NCBI GenBank assembly: GCA_021234535.1
Contig: CM037839.1
Span: forward strand, 24,601,196 to 24,665,195
DNA: 64,000 bases
Direction: 5' to 3'
Origin: Stichopus chloronotus
Lineage: Eukaryota; Echinodermata; Holothuroidea; Aspidochirotida; Stichopodidae
This document shows positions 34,369-45,650 of this stretch, one piece after another; position 1 is the first letter of the stretch; each line of letters starts with the position of its first letter. The notes below the pieces were generated by a model. It was not told the DNA's origin and did not search any database. It worked only from the letters and a program-made list of their open reading frames with translations. Both the position numbers and the translations under genes were made by a program.

Positions 34369-34629
34369 ATGTCTTAATACATTGTGAAAGCAAAATATGA
34401 TTAATGGTGACATATGCTATCTCACCTAAGATCTGACATCCGAAAATTTACTTTCTTTGTGTACTGAGGTAAGCAACGTGTATTTTTCACAGTACGGTGC
34501 AAAATACGTGGCGGTGTAACTGCATAAATTGCCGAATTTTGATGTGTGAGGGCTAACATTGGTCTAATTTCTCATTGAAATTGATACAAAATGGAGAAAA
34601 AAGTGCTGCACTGAAGAAAACGCCAGAAA

Positions 34630-34960
34630 AATGCCAAATGGTAGTTTGGCGTCTCCTCCAAATATGGTCCCGCCAAACTTCCCCCAAAACGCCAAATTCC
34701 CCTTTTTTTGACGGCAAAACCGCCAGACTGACAACGCTGTTGCTTGTGCTGCGCGAACGTGTGAAACTATTACACCTACCATACGAAGTCCTTCCCCCGG
34801 CACGTGACCCTCCGCCATTTTGTCCATTGGCCCGCTTCTGCCAGCTATTAGGATTCCGATATCTATGGTCACTAGGTGTCAGTGCGACGTCGCAGTTTGG
34901 GACGAACGGCAAAACTCGACTTGGCTAGTGGACGAGGAAGACGTGACGCATGCGCAGACA
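34630..34960. promoter_or_regulatory. CpG-rich, TATA-less, possibly bidirectional promoter
   Basis: This GC- and CpG-rich island holds a cluster of conserved animal promoter motifs. There is a CArG box CCAAATATGG (34658-34667) next to an E2F-like TCCCGCCAAA (34668-34677). An E-box CACGTGAC lies at 34801-34808, a YY1-like CCGCCATTTTG at 34812-34822 and an inverted CCAAT (ATTGG) at 34826-34830. A palindrome GCGACGTCGC spans 34884-34893 and an NRF1-like CGCATGCGCA spans 34947-34956. Several more TTTGGCG/CGCCAAA strings lie at 34640-34700. Candidate first exons lie on both sides. The ~100-residue overlapping frames on both strands come from the lack of AT-rich stops. Confidence 0.55.
34780..34818 (-). 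CDS. Possible first coding exon of a divergent minus-strand gene
   Basis: AAAATGGCGGAGGG combines a good start context with a YY1 site, a common arrangement in housekeeping genes. The frame reads MAEGHVPGEGLRM and reaches a donor GTAGGT at 34779, phase 0. Without the splice it stays open for about 70 more codons through the promoter island. No second exon was found, so this is tentative. Confidence 0.28.
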
Positions 34961-35066
34961 CTCAACATAGTCTCGAATCAGTCTACTATACGTCGACGAA
35001 CAAATCGAAAGCATCCTGTAAAGGATGGGTGTTCTGGCATAAGGCATACTTGTCTCCCATTCTGTA

Positions 35067-35210
35067 ATGACCTGTGCGTACCTCTTGCAGATAACCCTGG
35101 TGAATGGAGCGTATAAGCTTCCGTTGGCGTGTAAAGAGTTTTTAATCGGAGTAACACCAGACACAACTTCATTCGTAGAACACGTCGCCTTCCTGAGCAG
35201 TCTGGTAGTG
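35067..35210 (+). CDS. Candidate first coding exon downstream of the CpG promoter, unrecognised
   Basis: From an ATG at 35067 the frame is open for 48 codons (MTCAYLLQITLVNGAYKLPL ... FVEHVAFLSSLVV) up to a consensus donor GTG|GTAAGT at 35211, phase 0. A good acceptor (CCTCTTGCAG, ending 35090) lies in the same frame, so the true exon may be 35091-35210 with upstream 5' exons. It lies about 110 bases downstream of the NRF1-like site, where a first exon is expected. The peptide is mostly apolar with no clear signal peptide. I do not recognise it. Confidence 0.4.
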
Positions 35211-36560
35211 GTAAGTATCCTTTGGTTTTAATAGAACACACGTGGTTCGCTTCATTTTCTTATTCTTTAGGTTATTTTTCCTTTCTGTGATCGTTTCATG
35301 TATTGTTTTGTGGTCTCCATTCATATGTGCAATGCTTGTAAGTGGCGATAGCTTATACTGAAGAGCCTCTAGGGTCATTGCATTTAATCCTCCTTCTGAG
35401 GCTAAAAACAAGTGTTCATAGCTTGGCCAACTTTATCATTTGCATTTACGATTCTCATCATTTGTATTTGTTATACTCGCTTTGTCCACACGATATTTTA
35501 CTTCCCAATGGATACTTTTTAAGTTAAACGGAAATATTCGTTGTTTACAAAAACACATGACACAAAAAACACAGGAAGAAAATTTTCTTTTCAAGAAAGA
35601 AATACATTTTCACGGATAGAAATCCAGTTACTTGTTTCTCAAGAATAGTTTCTTCGTATAAGTTTCTTCAATACGTTAAAAAAAATTCAAATGATGCATC
35701 TTTGGTGACTCTTATGCATACTATTTTGAAGAGATGACGCTATTGCCGATTTTTGACGGTGAGACTGAAAGGTTTACCGTTTTAACGATGAACCAACTGT
35801 TTTCACTGTATATGCCGTTTTGTTTATATTTAAGTGCTTCCCTCTACATTGATAGTCAAATCAGAGATGAGGATTTTCTGAACACTCACATTAACCTCCA
35901 TCGGGACGATGATTCTCATGCAGTGCACTGATGATATAAGGAGACCCATGTCGGTCTAACTGAAATCGTGCTTCCGATATAGTTAGCAATATCTGTTGAT
36001 CATGTTTTGCCAGATCTACATAATTAACATAAACATACTCGTCATTCCATGTTGGAATCGACTGACCCCCCTCCCCCCGATAGTAGAAGACGCTTCCTCT
36101 ATCCTTTAAAGGGAAATAGGGCGTTTAGAATACACCAACATGACATACAAAAGAAAATAGCTTTATTCATTGTTAAACCATCCAGTCTCATCAATAAACA
36201 TCTATCATAGTTTCATCTTCTCAAAACATTATGCATGTAAAGAGTAATGGAACATGCACCATTTGAATTTTGAATAGTTTGGGTGAACAAATTAGCTTTG
36301 AGCAACAAGTGAGTGAATTTCTACCTGTGGGGAGCTTATTTCTTGAAAAGAAGGGTACTGTCCTTCCTTACTTTGAACAATCTATCATTCTACGTCCACA
36401 AACATTGGTTTCGAAAATATGGATGTTTTCTCTAAACCAAACACCCTATTTTCCTTTAATGCCACGAATACTACGTTTATTCAGGGTTAATTAAGTTATC
36501 AGAGTGTTACAAAGTACAAACTAGTCGAAGGTCATAATCATGCCCTCTTCTCTCTTTTAG

Positions 36561-36605
36561 AGAGAGATTGTGTATTCTCAACGTAGAAATGACCCCAGGA
36601 TTTAA
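36561..36605 (+). CDS. Possible terminal exon following 35067-35210
   Basis: A very strong acceptor (GCCCTCTTCTCTCTTTTAG) precedes a phase 0 frame of 14 codons (REIVYSQRRNDPRI) and a stop. Joined to the previous exon this would make a 62-residue protein. The pairing rests only on phase and acceptor strength; the exon is too short to judge by composition. Confidence 0.2.
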   Translation, partial: REIVYSQRRNDPRI

Positions 36606-36989
36606 CTGGTGACTATACATGTTGGCCAAGCTTGGTTTATTTTAAATTGATCAGCATTAATGGAGTGTGTCGTGATTGGTAAGAGTTAATCAATACGGTG
36701 TATGAGTTTCAATAATATGAAAACTGGCACTGGGAGAGGGAAAATAGCATCTGCGATACACTGAAAATGCAAAAATCCGTGATTCACCAAGGTGTATTTA
36801 GTAAATGCTGTACAACTGATTTGTCAGATAAGGTTCTCCTAAGTAAGAGACCATTTAGTCTTTTTCTGCTTTTTTAAGGGAGATCTGTACCCCATCTGTT
36901 AGTTAGTTGCATGTCCGTTCATTTTTAATCCTTCGAACCACTGACTTTTTGCACGGGGTTGTAATCAATACGTAAAAACAACTACTACT

Positions 36990-37151
36990 CTGTAAAAAAA
37001 AAAATGTCTGTAAATTTACAGAAAATAAAACAAAGAAATAAATAAGAATTACAGAAATTGTCTGGAAACTAATAACCAACCAGAACATTTCTGTATTCCT
37101 TTTGTATTTCTTTACTTTATTTTCTGTAAATTTACATTTCACAATATACAG
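36990..37151. mobile_element. Foldback MITE, ~80-bp arms, in the gene A promoter region
   Basis: Arms 36990-37070 and 37076-37151 are imperfect reverse complements with ends CTGTA/TACAG. The best-matching part is TGTAAATTTACAGAAAATAA against its complement near 37105-37135. It ends about 90 bases before the gene A start codon, so it lies in or beside the core promoter. No coding content. Confidence 0.78.
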
Positions 37152-37241
37152 TTTTATACGGTGTATGCTTTTACTTCATAAACAGATTGCAATTTACCCT
37201 CCGGTGTAAAGATACCAAGAGAGCATACAAACGACTAGAAG

Positions 37242-37377
37242 ATGTTGCGTTTAGCATTGTTTTTGGTGGCGGTCTACGCATACGTTCACAATGGAAACGC
37301 AGACACGCATAATCATGGCGAGCTTGTACACCTATACCTTAATGCTTCCGCCAATAGTCTAAGGATCCTCTTTGAAG
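37242..37377 (+). CDS. Gene A coding exon 1 (signal peptide)
   Basis: The ATG at 37242 follows AGAAG. The exon ends TTTGAAG|GTAAGAA, phase 1. It carries the signal peptide, the His-containing mature start and an N-glycosylation sequon. Confidence 0.88.
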
Positions 37378-40300
37378 GTAAGAATCAGAAAATTCTTTAA
37401 TTTTATTTGCACACACTAAGAGATAGACAGTATATGATAGAGTAGTTTCTTTTTCCTTTTCTTTTGTGGAGCCTAGCCCTAATTTCACTTGATATCACAG
37501 GCACATGTTTCAACGTTCCTCTCCTCGAGAGTACATAGATTGACCTTCAGTGCACCTCATAGAAATTATCATTTCCGTTCCGTATCTATTGGTCCACTGA
37601 TTTCGTTTTTATCAGGAGATAATATAGATATATATATCGGTATGACGTTGCCCCCATGCCATTTCCTTCACTATGCAAGTAGCGCCATTAGGATTTTAGA
37701 TCGGGGTACAGAAGAAATCGTTGCGGGCAGAAACTTTCGTGCTAATCGAGTGCAAAGCCCAAGCCCCTGAAAGTTCTGCCGTTTTAAGATGTCTCTGGGT
37801 AAAAAAGTAAGTCTCATGGACTTCCGAGAACTGAAAGGAAAATGAAGTATTGAATAGCAACTTAGCCGTTATTAAGCTTCAACCCGCAAGACAATAATTA
37901 ATTTTCCCAGAATCAGTGATGTGCGTTTTTCGAGTCAAATTAAAGCTGTTGTTACTCACTCATTGCAATGGAATAATCCCATTATTATATAAGCTTATTC
38001 TGGTAGGGAAAGTCCCATTCGTGGTACCAACTTACATGTCACACCAAGGGCAAACATATTTGTGACTGCATTCGAGACTATACTGGCAGTGTATTTCACA
38101 ACTCGTTTAGTGCCACCCCCCCCCCCCCTCCTTCAAAAAAAAAAATCCTTCACTTTCACTAACTTTTGTAAAGCATGATGGGGTACAACTAAATTGTAGC
38201 CTACATGTCTATGAGGATACTAAAACGAATGCATTTCCCTGTTTTTATCAGACTCTTCCCCCCCCCCCCCACCCTTATAATTTATCAGCAATCTTCCCAC
38301 AATCGTCTGCAGCTCACTCACCACGGAAAGGGAAATTTTATTGCGGGATCGGCAAAATGTACCACTTCAGGAAGAATCGTCGAAGACCATTCCGATCTGT
38401 GCAGATGAAAAGAGAATTTATTAAATATACTATCTACTTAATAATTTGTGGCAGACTTAAATATTGACCTTTTCATAAGTGGCGCAAAAACTGATTTATT
38501 AAATCATCTCACTTGCCTGATATTATTTACCCCTCTCATTTATTTCTAAACAGCCCCTTCGAATGAAAATTTCGACAAAGTCAGATTCACCGCGGGAAGT
38601 CTACAACAGACAGACTTATCTGGGGGTGAGTTCAATTGGTTGTGAGCCGATATATGCTATGTTAATATTCGTACTCTATTTTTTTTAATCTTCGCTAGGT
38701 TATATTTTGTACGTTCATTTTCGCATGATGAACACATTAACTCCACATTTACACTCCCAGTCCCCCCCCCCCCTCTCCCATAATTCATGTTTTACTTCTG
38801 ATGAAGGTGTAGCAGTTTCCTTGAATGTAGGTCCAACTTTCATGTCACTACCCAGAATCCTTAGATCGACATCATTAATTAATATCTCATGAACATCCCT
38901 CGAACATCCGGGCTCGTTTGAGCCATCAACATTTTTGTCGACGGTCCTGTGTAATTGACTGTAAAAGTGTTTGATAGGTCAATTGAATAATTTCAAATTA
39001 TTGGACCATGTAGAAACATGTTTTAGCAAAGAAAGTTCCCTGATTTGCTTTCTTTAAAAACCACGATCGTAGAAAGAGGTAAACTGCATAAGGCAACACA
39101 AGTAGTCTATTCTCGCATTGCTGTTTTAATATGCGATATTCTTAGTGTACATTTCTTAGTTAAAATGTCACTCATTTGTGTGTGTGGGTAAAGGAACGAC
39201 TGTGACTGGAACTGATAGGAAAAGATTGGTTCTAAGTTATAGCTGTTTATGTTACTACATCACAAACCAGCTGCTTGTAAACACATTTGTAATTTGGTAG
39301 CGCTGCGGTAACATTTTTACCGTCGTGCGACATTTTGGAGTATTGAGTGTATTCATCATTGAAAATGTTGAAGACAGCCACAAATTCCATCAAATTCCAT
39401 CAAAGATTGACTTTTTCACGAGCAAATTCCTTTCTCACACCTGCATCGGGAATAAACGTTGACTGGGCCTAAATATTCCACTTTGTGACGTCATGAGATG
39501 GACTCCTATACAATCATTTGTCTACTTAACCATATTTCAAGGACAGTTGGAAATTTTCTATGCTCGGAAGACTTTATTTTGGGAGCATATATTTTCTTCT
39601 TTAGAACATTGATATATATATATGTATATATATTTATATATATATTTCCATACACACAAAAATGGGCTTTGAATAGTTTCATAAGTATAAAGACCAGAAA
39701 GCCAGGGGGCTTTGTGATTCCCTGCCATATGTAGATATAATTGTAACAGACATGAGTCACCAACACGACAATTATAGTACTAGATTTTATTGAACGTTGC
39801 CACTAGTTACCCGAACATGGATGGCGTTCTTGCTGATTTCCCCGATCAAGGAGATAGACCACAAACTTTTGGATCCTTCTGATATGTCTGTATAGGTTTT
39901 CCGGGAGTGAGTTTCTTGTGATAAGGGATTGTTACATTACAGGCAATGCAGCCTTTACAAGTTTTCTATTATGGGTGTCACTACGACCTACTGTATGAAC
40001 GCATTTATACAGTACGTCCTGTAAATACATTAGCAGTTTCTGAAGAAAAAAATAGCCTAATAGCAGGCACTGTGAAATACATAAGACACCTAGTTAAGTT
40101 CTGAGCAATCTGTGTGAATTAATCTGCAATCGGAAGTCGTTATAAAACAGTAAAATGTGGTAATATCTGTGGCATGATGGTGTGACAAGTAGTTGATTTA
40201 GTTCATTGCAGTCGGACGACGACTCGACTTCCGAATAAACGTGTTTAGACAATTTACTCTATGTAGCAGTTTTCTGGTTGATATCTCCCTACCGGATCAG

Positions 40301-41797
40301 TCCCTACCGGACACGTTCAATCAGCTATACCGATTGAAACAGATGGCTCATTTTAGATGATAGCACAGAATTTCAAGGTGAAAAGGCACTTTAAGAGCGC
40401 CACCGATATCGATTATACTTACAATACTCATGAAGGAGACGATCAGATCAATCACTACACGGTGCAGGCGCCGTCGGGTGTAGGGAGGTGTTTCTTAAAG
40501 CCCCGCCACTCCACCACCCAGATTTACTAGAAGCATTCCACTCTGACGTAAAAATGATCCCTAATGATAACATACGAGACGTGTTTTTCACAGTGCTACT
40601 TTTGAAGACATTTATCCCCCCACTGTAAGAATGCCCAGCTGAGAACACTGGCCAGTTTAGCAATGTGAGCAAAGGGTCGAAATGGGGGAGGGAAAGAATC
40701 ATGGTTCCACCCGGATCGTGGTTTGTTTTCTACACGGACAGTCATCAAAATGAAGCCCCACCATTAGTTGGCCCATAACGTACCGAGAAAATTAAAAATA
40801 TTCCTCACAAATTGCAAGAAATGGCATTTCCCAGTCCCTTGTTAATTTCAGCTAGATTTTCATGAATTATTAACACAAGTTTCTGAGGAAATTTATCGCG
40901 ACACTTGCAACAAGAATGCATTGTGGTTTCGATGATCCGGTTATCAGCATTTTTTTGCTGAATCTGACATCGCATTATTATGTTTCAAAGGTCACCTATG
41001 CTTTCTATGAAGTATGAGATCTTTACAAGCTTCCTTTCATGAGATCATGATTACAAGGTTTTCACAAGGCTTTTCCTTTGCCCTCCATTGAAGAACAAAT
41101 GGATCTTGTACTCAATGAGATACACCTTCATCTTAATGGGAGGTCTGCCCAAGTTTTCTCTTCTTGAGATATCGTGTTTAGAATGTTTTCACAATTTGAC
41201 AAATGTTGACCCCGAATGATCTTTGACCTCTACCAAAATCAAAAACATTCGATTTCTTTGGCTCAATGTTGTTCACCTATGTACTAAATATGACATCTGC
41301 CCAAACTTTTTTTAACAGGGTTTTCACAATTTGACCCCTGTTGACCCCAAATGACCTTTGACCTCCACCACAAACAATAGGGTTCTTCTGCTCAATGTAG
41401 TACACCTGAATACCAAATATGGGATCTGTCCAAGCTTCCATTCTTGACATATTGTTTACAAGGTAAGGCGTGACGGACATACATAAACACACACACACAC
41501 ACCCGCATCATCCCGCATGCACACACATAGGCATGATTAGAAAGATTACGATTATCATCGAAACCAAAAATCAAAGTATGGATTCGTTTTGATTGGTTAC
41601 CTCCACTTCTTTCCTTTTTAGATCCTCACGGTGATCACACTGATTGGATTGTGTGGATTCACTCCAACAGCTTTCAATATTGTGATGATGTCAGCATCGT
41701 GGTCGAAGGGTATTTTTCTTCTACAGGAACAATAAGGACAGAGTTTAACGGCCAAAAGGAAATTCCGGGTGAGAGACTGAAACTTAACCTATCATCC

Positions 41798-41829
<32 letters not shown>

Positions 41830-42072
41830 TATTTAGTATTATTTACAGGGTTTCTTTGTCTAAAACAGTGTTATTTGTAGTGTTTTATTCTTGACTAACC
41901 TGGTGTTGCTTAATTTCGAATCCTAGTTTTATGTACAGCGTTTTCTTTATGTCTTACCTAGCGTTATTCATAGTGTTTCGTTTATGTTTAAGCTGGTTTT
42001 ATTTACAATGATCTTTTAAACGCTAACTACAGCATTATTTGTGTCTCTTTATGCCCAGGAGATGATTGCTAA
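37242..42072 (+). CDS. Gene A: small secreted two-cysteine protein with PHGDHxDW motif (4 coding exons)
   Basis: Exons 37242-37377, 38554-38625, 41622-41768 and 42059-42072 give 369 coding bases and 122 aa. All introns are GT-AG and phase 1. Residues 1-20 form a signal peptide (MLRLALFLVAVYAYVHNGNA). The predicted mature N-terminus is DTHNHG, an X-X-His start of the copper/nickel-binding ATCUN type. An NAS sequon (34-36), APSNENF (46-52), PHGDHTDW (71-78), Cys90 and the last residue Cys122 follow. The Cys spacing of 32, motifs, phases and exon lengths match gene B. TTTTATAC near 37152 may serve as a TATA box, and AATAAA at 42234-42239 fits as the polyadenylation signal. I do not recognise the family. 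Secretion is well supported; metal binding and a disulfide are inference. Confidence 0.88.
38554..38625 (+). CDS. Gene A coding exon 2
   Basis: 72 bases between TTTCTAAACAG and GGGG|GTGAGT, phase 1 at both ends. It encodes PSNENFDKVRFTAGS and ends DLSG. It is too short for an ORF search and is supported by its match to gene B exon 2. Confidence 0.87.
39660..39790 (+). repeat. Family A left-end module in gene A intron 2
   Basis: AAGCC-AGGG-GGCTT hairpin, GTGATTCCCTGCC, then TTGTAACAGACATGAGTCAC. A TA-rich run (39610-39650) precedes it. Confidence 0.65.
40980..41540 (+). repeat. Family A array in gene A intron 2, with DR1 sites and CA tail
   Basis: About three monomers. GATCTTTACAAGCTTCC-, GTCTGCCCAAGTTTTC-, CATCTGCCCAAACTTT- and GATCTGTCCAAGCTTCC-type blocks lie at roughly 41030, 41143, 41292 and 41426. 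A perfect DR1 lies at 41352-41364, with TTGACC five bases upstream giving three half-sites. A degenerate DR1 lies near 41217. The array ends in a CA run at 41488-41503. The last copy stops about 80 bases before exon 3. Confidence 0.85.
41622..41768 (+). CDS. Gene A coding exon 3 (PHGDHTDW motif)
   Basis: 147 bases between TTCCTTTTTAG and CCGG|GTGAGA, phase 1 at both ends. It encodes PHGDHTDWIVWI, QYCDDVSIVVEG and RTEFNGQKEIP, including the first cysteine. Confidence 0.9.
41795..41830 (+). repeat. (TA)n(TG)n microsatellite in gene A intron 3
   Basis: An alternating TA run followed by a TG run, just inside the 3' intron of gene A. Confidence 0.85.
42059..42072 (+). CDS. Gene A terminal coding exon (C-terminal Cys)
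   Basis: After the acceptor ATGCCCAG at 42058, the required phase gives G-D-D-C-stop, making Cys the last residue. It parallels the G-K-H-P-C-Q-stop exon of gene B. Confidence 0.78.
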
Positions 42073-42114
42073 ACCACGATTTTTCGATTTCGTCGTACCT
42101 GAAGTAAATACCCA

Positions 42115-42182
42115 TCACACCAATGACACCACCAATGACACCACCAATGACACCAACAATGACACCAACAATGACACCAACG
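42115..42182 (+). repeat. 12-bp minisatellite in the gene A 3' UTR
   Basis: About five copies of ACCAATGACACC or ACCAACAATGAC-type units directly after the stop codon. They encode a Met-Thr-Pro repeat that I regard as untranslated. Confidence 0.9.
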
Positions 42183-42233
42183 ATTTTTGTTCACTTATTC
42201 ATTGAACGAAATGTCCGATGTCAGCTAGCGTCC

Positions 42234-42239
42234 AATAAA
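42234..42239 (+). terminator. Polyadenylation signal of gene A
   Basis: AATAAA 162 bases after the stop codon, the first canonical signal downstream. Confidence 0.5.
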
Positions 42240-42779
42240 ACCAGCTTCAGAGCGGAATATCGTGGCATCCGGTTTCAATACCCAGCTCAAACTGATGCCT
42301 TGCAAACTGATGAAGGAAATTTCCATTATGCAACTACCACCAGGCTTGTAATTAGTAGACTAAGAGAGGGTATTCGTAGACCCGTGCTAACGCGAAGGGA
42401 GGGGCGGGCATGAGTGGCGATAAACGCAACTTTTCTTGCTTTCAGACTAAGTCATTATGTTTCCTGTCAACCGTTTCTATGTAAAAATTAAGTGGTAGTG
42501 GTGGGAACTGAGTCCCATAAGTGCTCACAAATAAAGAGGTCTGCGCTGGCCATTTATTTCTTTTCGTAATTTTTGGTATTCACTTTAATTCCTTGTGAAA
42601 TTAGTCGTCGCTCAACCATTAAAAGCAGGCGAAGAGCCTGATGAGGATAGCGGCATTCATTAGCCCTTTCTCCCCTCACATTTCATCTCTACCGACCCTG
42701 TTCTGACCAGTTGAGTTACATATTCCTGAACGAGCCACTACCATATTAGTAACGTGACACAATTTCAACATAGTACCAT

Positions 42780-42945
42780 ACAATCTTTTGCATAAGAGGA
42801 ATTTTGCGAGATTTCATAAAATGGTCCATATCGCTCATTTGGACCTTGGACACCAAAACAGACACACATGCACAAACACACCCACACATACACACACACG
42901 CCAACCTGACTGCACAGGTTCCTTTGCTGACGCAGTGAACCAAAA
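42780..42945 (+). repeat. Family B repeat, right end with CA run and hairpin
   Basis: TTTTGCGAGATTTCATAAAA and TTGGACCTTGGACACC match the family B monomer. A CA-rich run and GGTTC-CTTTGCTGACGCAGT-GAACC follow, an imperfect hairpin also found near 52950. This ending differs from the 34343 palindrome, so family B may have two types of right end. Confidence 0.7.
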
Positions 42946-43254
42946 GGGACAGGATGTTGATACAATGCAGCAAAGTGTCATTTTAATTTGACATAGAAAA
43001 ATCATTTGAAAAGATTCGCACAAAGTTTGTTAAACATAATAACAGATCAGTGTATTTGTGTTGGGCGATATATCGAAAATTATCGTGATATTTTCCGGAG
43101 ACAATACGATAGTAAGGTTTGCCAAATTACAATAATTGTCAGTGTCAAACGATGTAAACTCAACAATAAAAACCTGAATGCAGAAATGCATTGTAGTTTC
43201 GATGGTCCGATCACGAGCATTTTTCTGAATCTGATATAATAGCATTAGTGTGTG

Positions 43255-43755
43255 TCACATAAAGGTACGTATCCTTTATATGAAATGTGAGATCTGTGCA
43301 GGCTTCCTTTCTTGAGATCGTGTCTACAAAGTTTTCACAATTTTACCCTTGTTGACATCGAATGACCCTTGACCTTCATTAAAGACCAACTGGTTCTTGT
43401 GCTCAATGAGATACAACTACATACTGGATATGACATCTGTCCAAGCTTCCTCTCTTGAGATATGGTGTTTACAAGAATTCCACGACGTGGCCCTGTTAAC
43501 CCAAATGACCGTTGACCTTCACCAAAGAAAATGGAATTCTTGTATACTCAGATATACTTACAATCTAATTGGGAGATCTGCCCAAGATTTCCTTTTTGAG
43601 ATATCGTACTAACAATATTTTCACAATTTGACTCCCGTTAATCTCAAATGACCTTTGACCTCCACCACAATTAAGAGCGATCCTGTTGATACACTTACAT
43701 ACCAATTATGAGATTTGCCCAGGCTTCCCTTATTGAGATATATGTTTACAAGTAA
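43255..43755 (+). repeat. Family A array, four monomers
   Basis: GATCTGTGCAGGCTTCC, CATCTGTCCAAGCTTCC, GATCTGCCCAAGATTTCC and GATTTGCCCAGGCTTCCC recur at about 43289, 43433, 43574 and 43712 (138-144 bp). A perfect DR1 lies at 43649-43661, with degenerate ones near 43368 and 43504. There is no clear CA tail or hairpin, so the right end is lost. Confidence 0.85.
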
Positions 43756-43759
43756 GCTG

Positions 43760-45590
43760 CGTCGATAGGAGCAAAAACATATCGATATACCGGCTGCACC
43801 ATATCTGGAAATACTGGTATACCCGGCATTTTCGTGGAATCACCTAATATATTCGCTAAATGAGAAGTTAAATGAGAAGTCTTAAGTTTAAAAAAAAAAA
43901 AAAAATAAATGTCTTTACTTATGTGGTTCATGTGCTTAATCTGCCTTTGAGTAAATGTCATATTAACGTTCATCCCCACCCCCCATTTTACTCGCTGCAA
44001 CGTCTACTGTATGTTAAATTGTTAACCACTCACAGTCCTCTCGAGTGAGAAAAGTTGTTACAGCGACAAAAAGTGCTGACGTTAAATGGCTGTATCACGG
44101 CTTAAGTTAATTTTACCACGGCATCTTTAATAATGATTATTTTTATATGTCACCATCATCAAAAGTCAGGATATATCCACTTTATCAGTACTCTGTCATC
44201 GATTAAGATCTTTGTACATTCTGCAACAACCCTGAAAAAGTATGCATTTGTTTTCTTTTTATGGCAATAGTGAATAATCCAGATCCATGTGACAATATGC
44301 AACCATCAAGTTGAACTAATTAATTGGTCAGTGCCAAACACATGGGGGAGGGGCAGGATGGAAGATATTAGGACGTTTAAAGGGGAAATCAGGCTTTGAC
44401 TGAGAAAATTCAACTTCAACAGTTTATTTTTCTTTCTAAACTGATTGTTCACCGAAATATACAAACGTTGGGGATGTGTTTGAAGGTAGAAGAAACAGTA
44501 ATTATTGAGTAACTTATTGTTGAATGAGAACTCTTAGTATTTATCGGGTACAAAAAATAAGACAAGACAGCCTCCTCTATACGATAACCAATCACAGCGC
44601 TAAGACTGAGATGACGTTATGTGAATAAACATAACCGTATGTTTTCGGTTCCCATGCTGTTCGTGCATTGCGCAATACTAAGTAAACAAGAGTTTAGTGA
44701 TAGTTGATGATACATACAGCACACAGTAGGCTATGTATGAAACTGTTCAGCCACACCTCCTCATACCTTTGAAAAGGCGGTAGAATTGAATATTCATATT
44801 TGATTCGTTACAGACTCTCGGAATGCTTCAACGATTTTTTGCGAATTTGACTCGTTTCTCGAAATTGCCTACATGTTTTGAGATAATCTTGATCATGTTT
44901 GTTAGTTATTACTCATTATGCGATACGGGTGGGAAATTGTAGTGAAATTAATTGTGAAAATGAACCCTGATTTCCCCTTTAAAGTAGAACATTAAGGAGT
45001 GCCGGTGAATTCTTTTACCCATTCCCTGTGACTATGACTATGAGCAAACATTTGATTGAGCTTTGTCTCAACTGCATTGGTTTACAGTTATGAAATTGCT
45101 TTGGTTTGTCGTAACACAGTTATATGTGGTTAAATATTCACCACACTTTTTTCAAGTTGAATGTACAAACTTTTAGAGTAAAATACGGTATGCCATCGTG
45201 TTCCTGATGATCGAATATAAGCTTAGCAATATAGTAGACAGCATGTAGCACATTTGCAGCAGGTTGGGCAAGAAAGTAATCGAAAATCCCAGTCTAGTCT
45301 GTTCCTCTACTGTAAGTGTATAATGGACAACAGTTAGTAATACATGTGTTGGCTAGGCTCTGTCTCAGTATGTACGTTTATTTGTTAGGCTACAGCAGAA
45401 GTCCCAAGTCACTCTGGACCAAAATATCTCCTAAGAGGAAACCTTCGAATCAAAGTGTGCAAAAATATTGCTGATTGTTAGTTTTGGGTCCTTTGCACAT
45501 GTCATGTAAATGTTTTTGGCATTCTTGACCGATTTTGAGGTATTTTTTGATACTTTCGAAGTTGGATCCTGCTTTCCCGAACAGGTGATA
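43760..45590. other. No gene seen
   Basis: AT-rich spacer with an A run near 43893 and no supported exon, RNA gene or repeat family. Confidence 0.4.
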
Positions 45591-45597
45591 GTAGCTA

Positions 45598-45650
45598 CAG
45601 TACAAAGTGTATGAAGTGTACAAAGTGTATGAAGTGTACAAAGTGTGAGC
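45598..45650. repeat. 18-bp tandem repeat, about 2.7 copies
   Basis: Units of GTACAAAGTGTATGAAGT. They give Thr/Leu/His/Cys-repeat frames on the minus strand that are not genes. Confidence 0.85.

Noticed and set aside
34553..34928. Overlapping ~100-120-codon frames on both strands
   Set aside because: They cover the CpG promoter island; low AT content removes stop codons. Only the short exon candidates at its edges have splice or start context.
40448..40702. 84-codon minus frame in gene A intron 2
   Set aside because: GC-richer than its flanks but no motif, start context or splice sites; possibly a repeat fragment.
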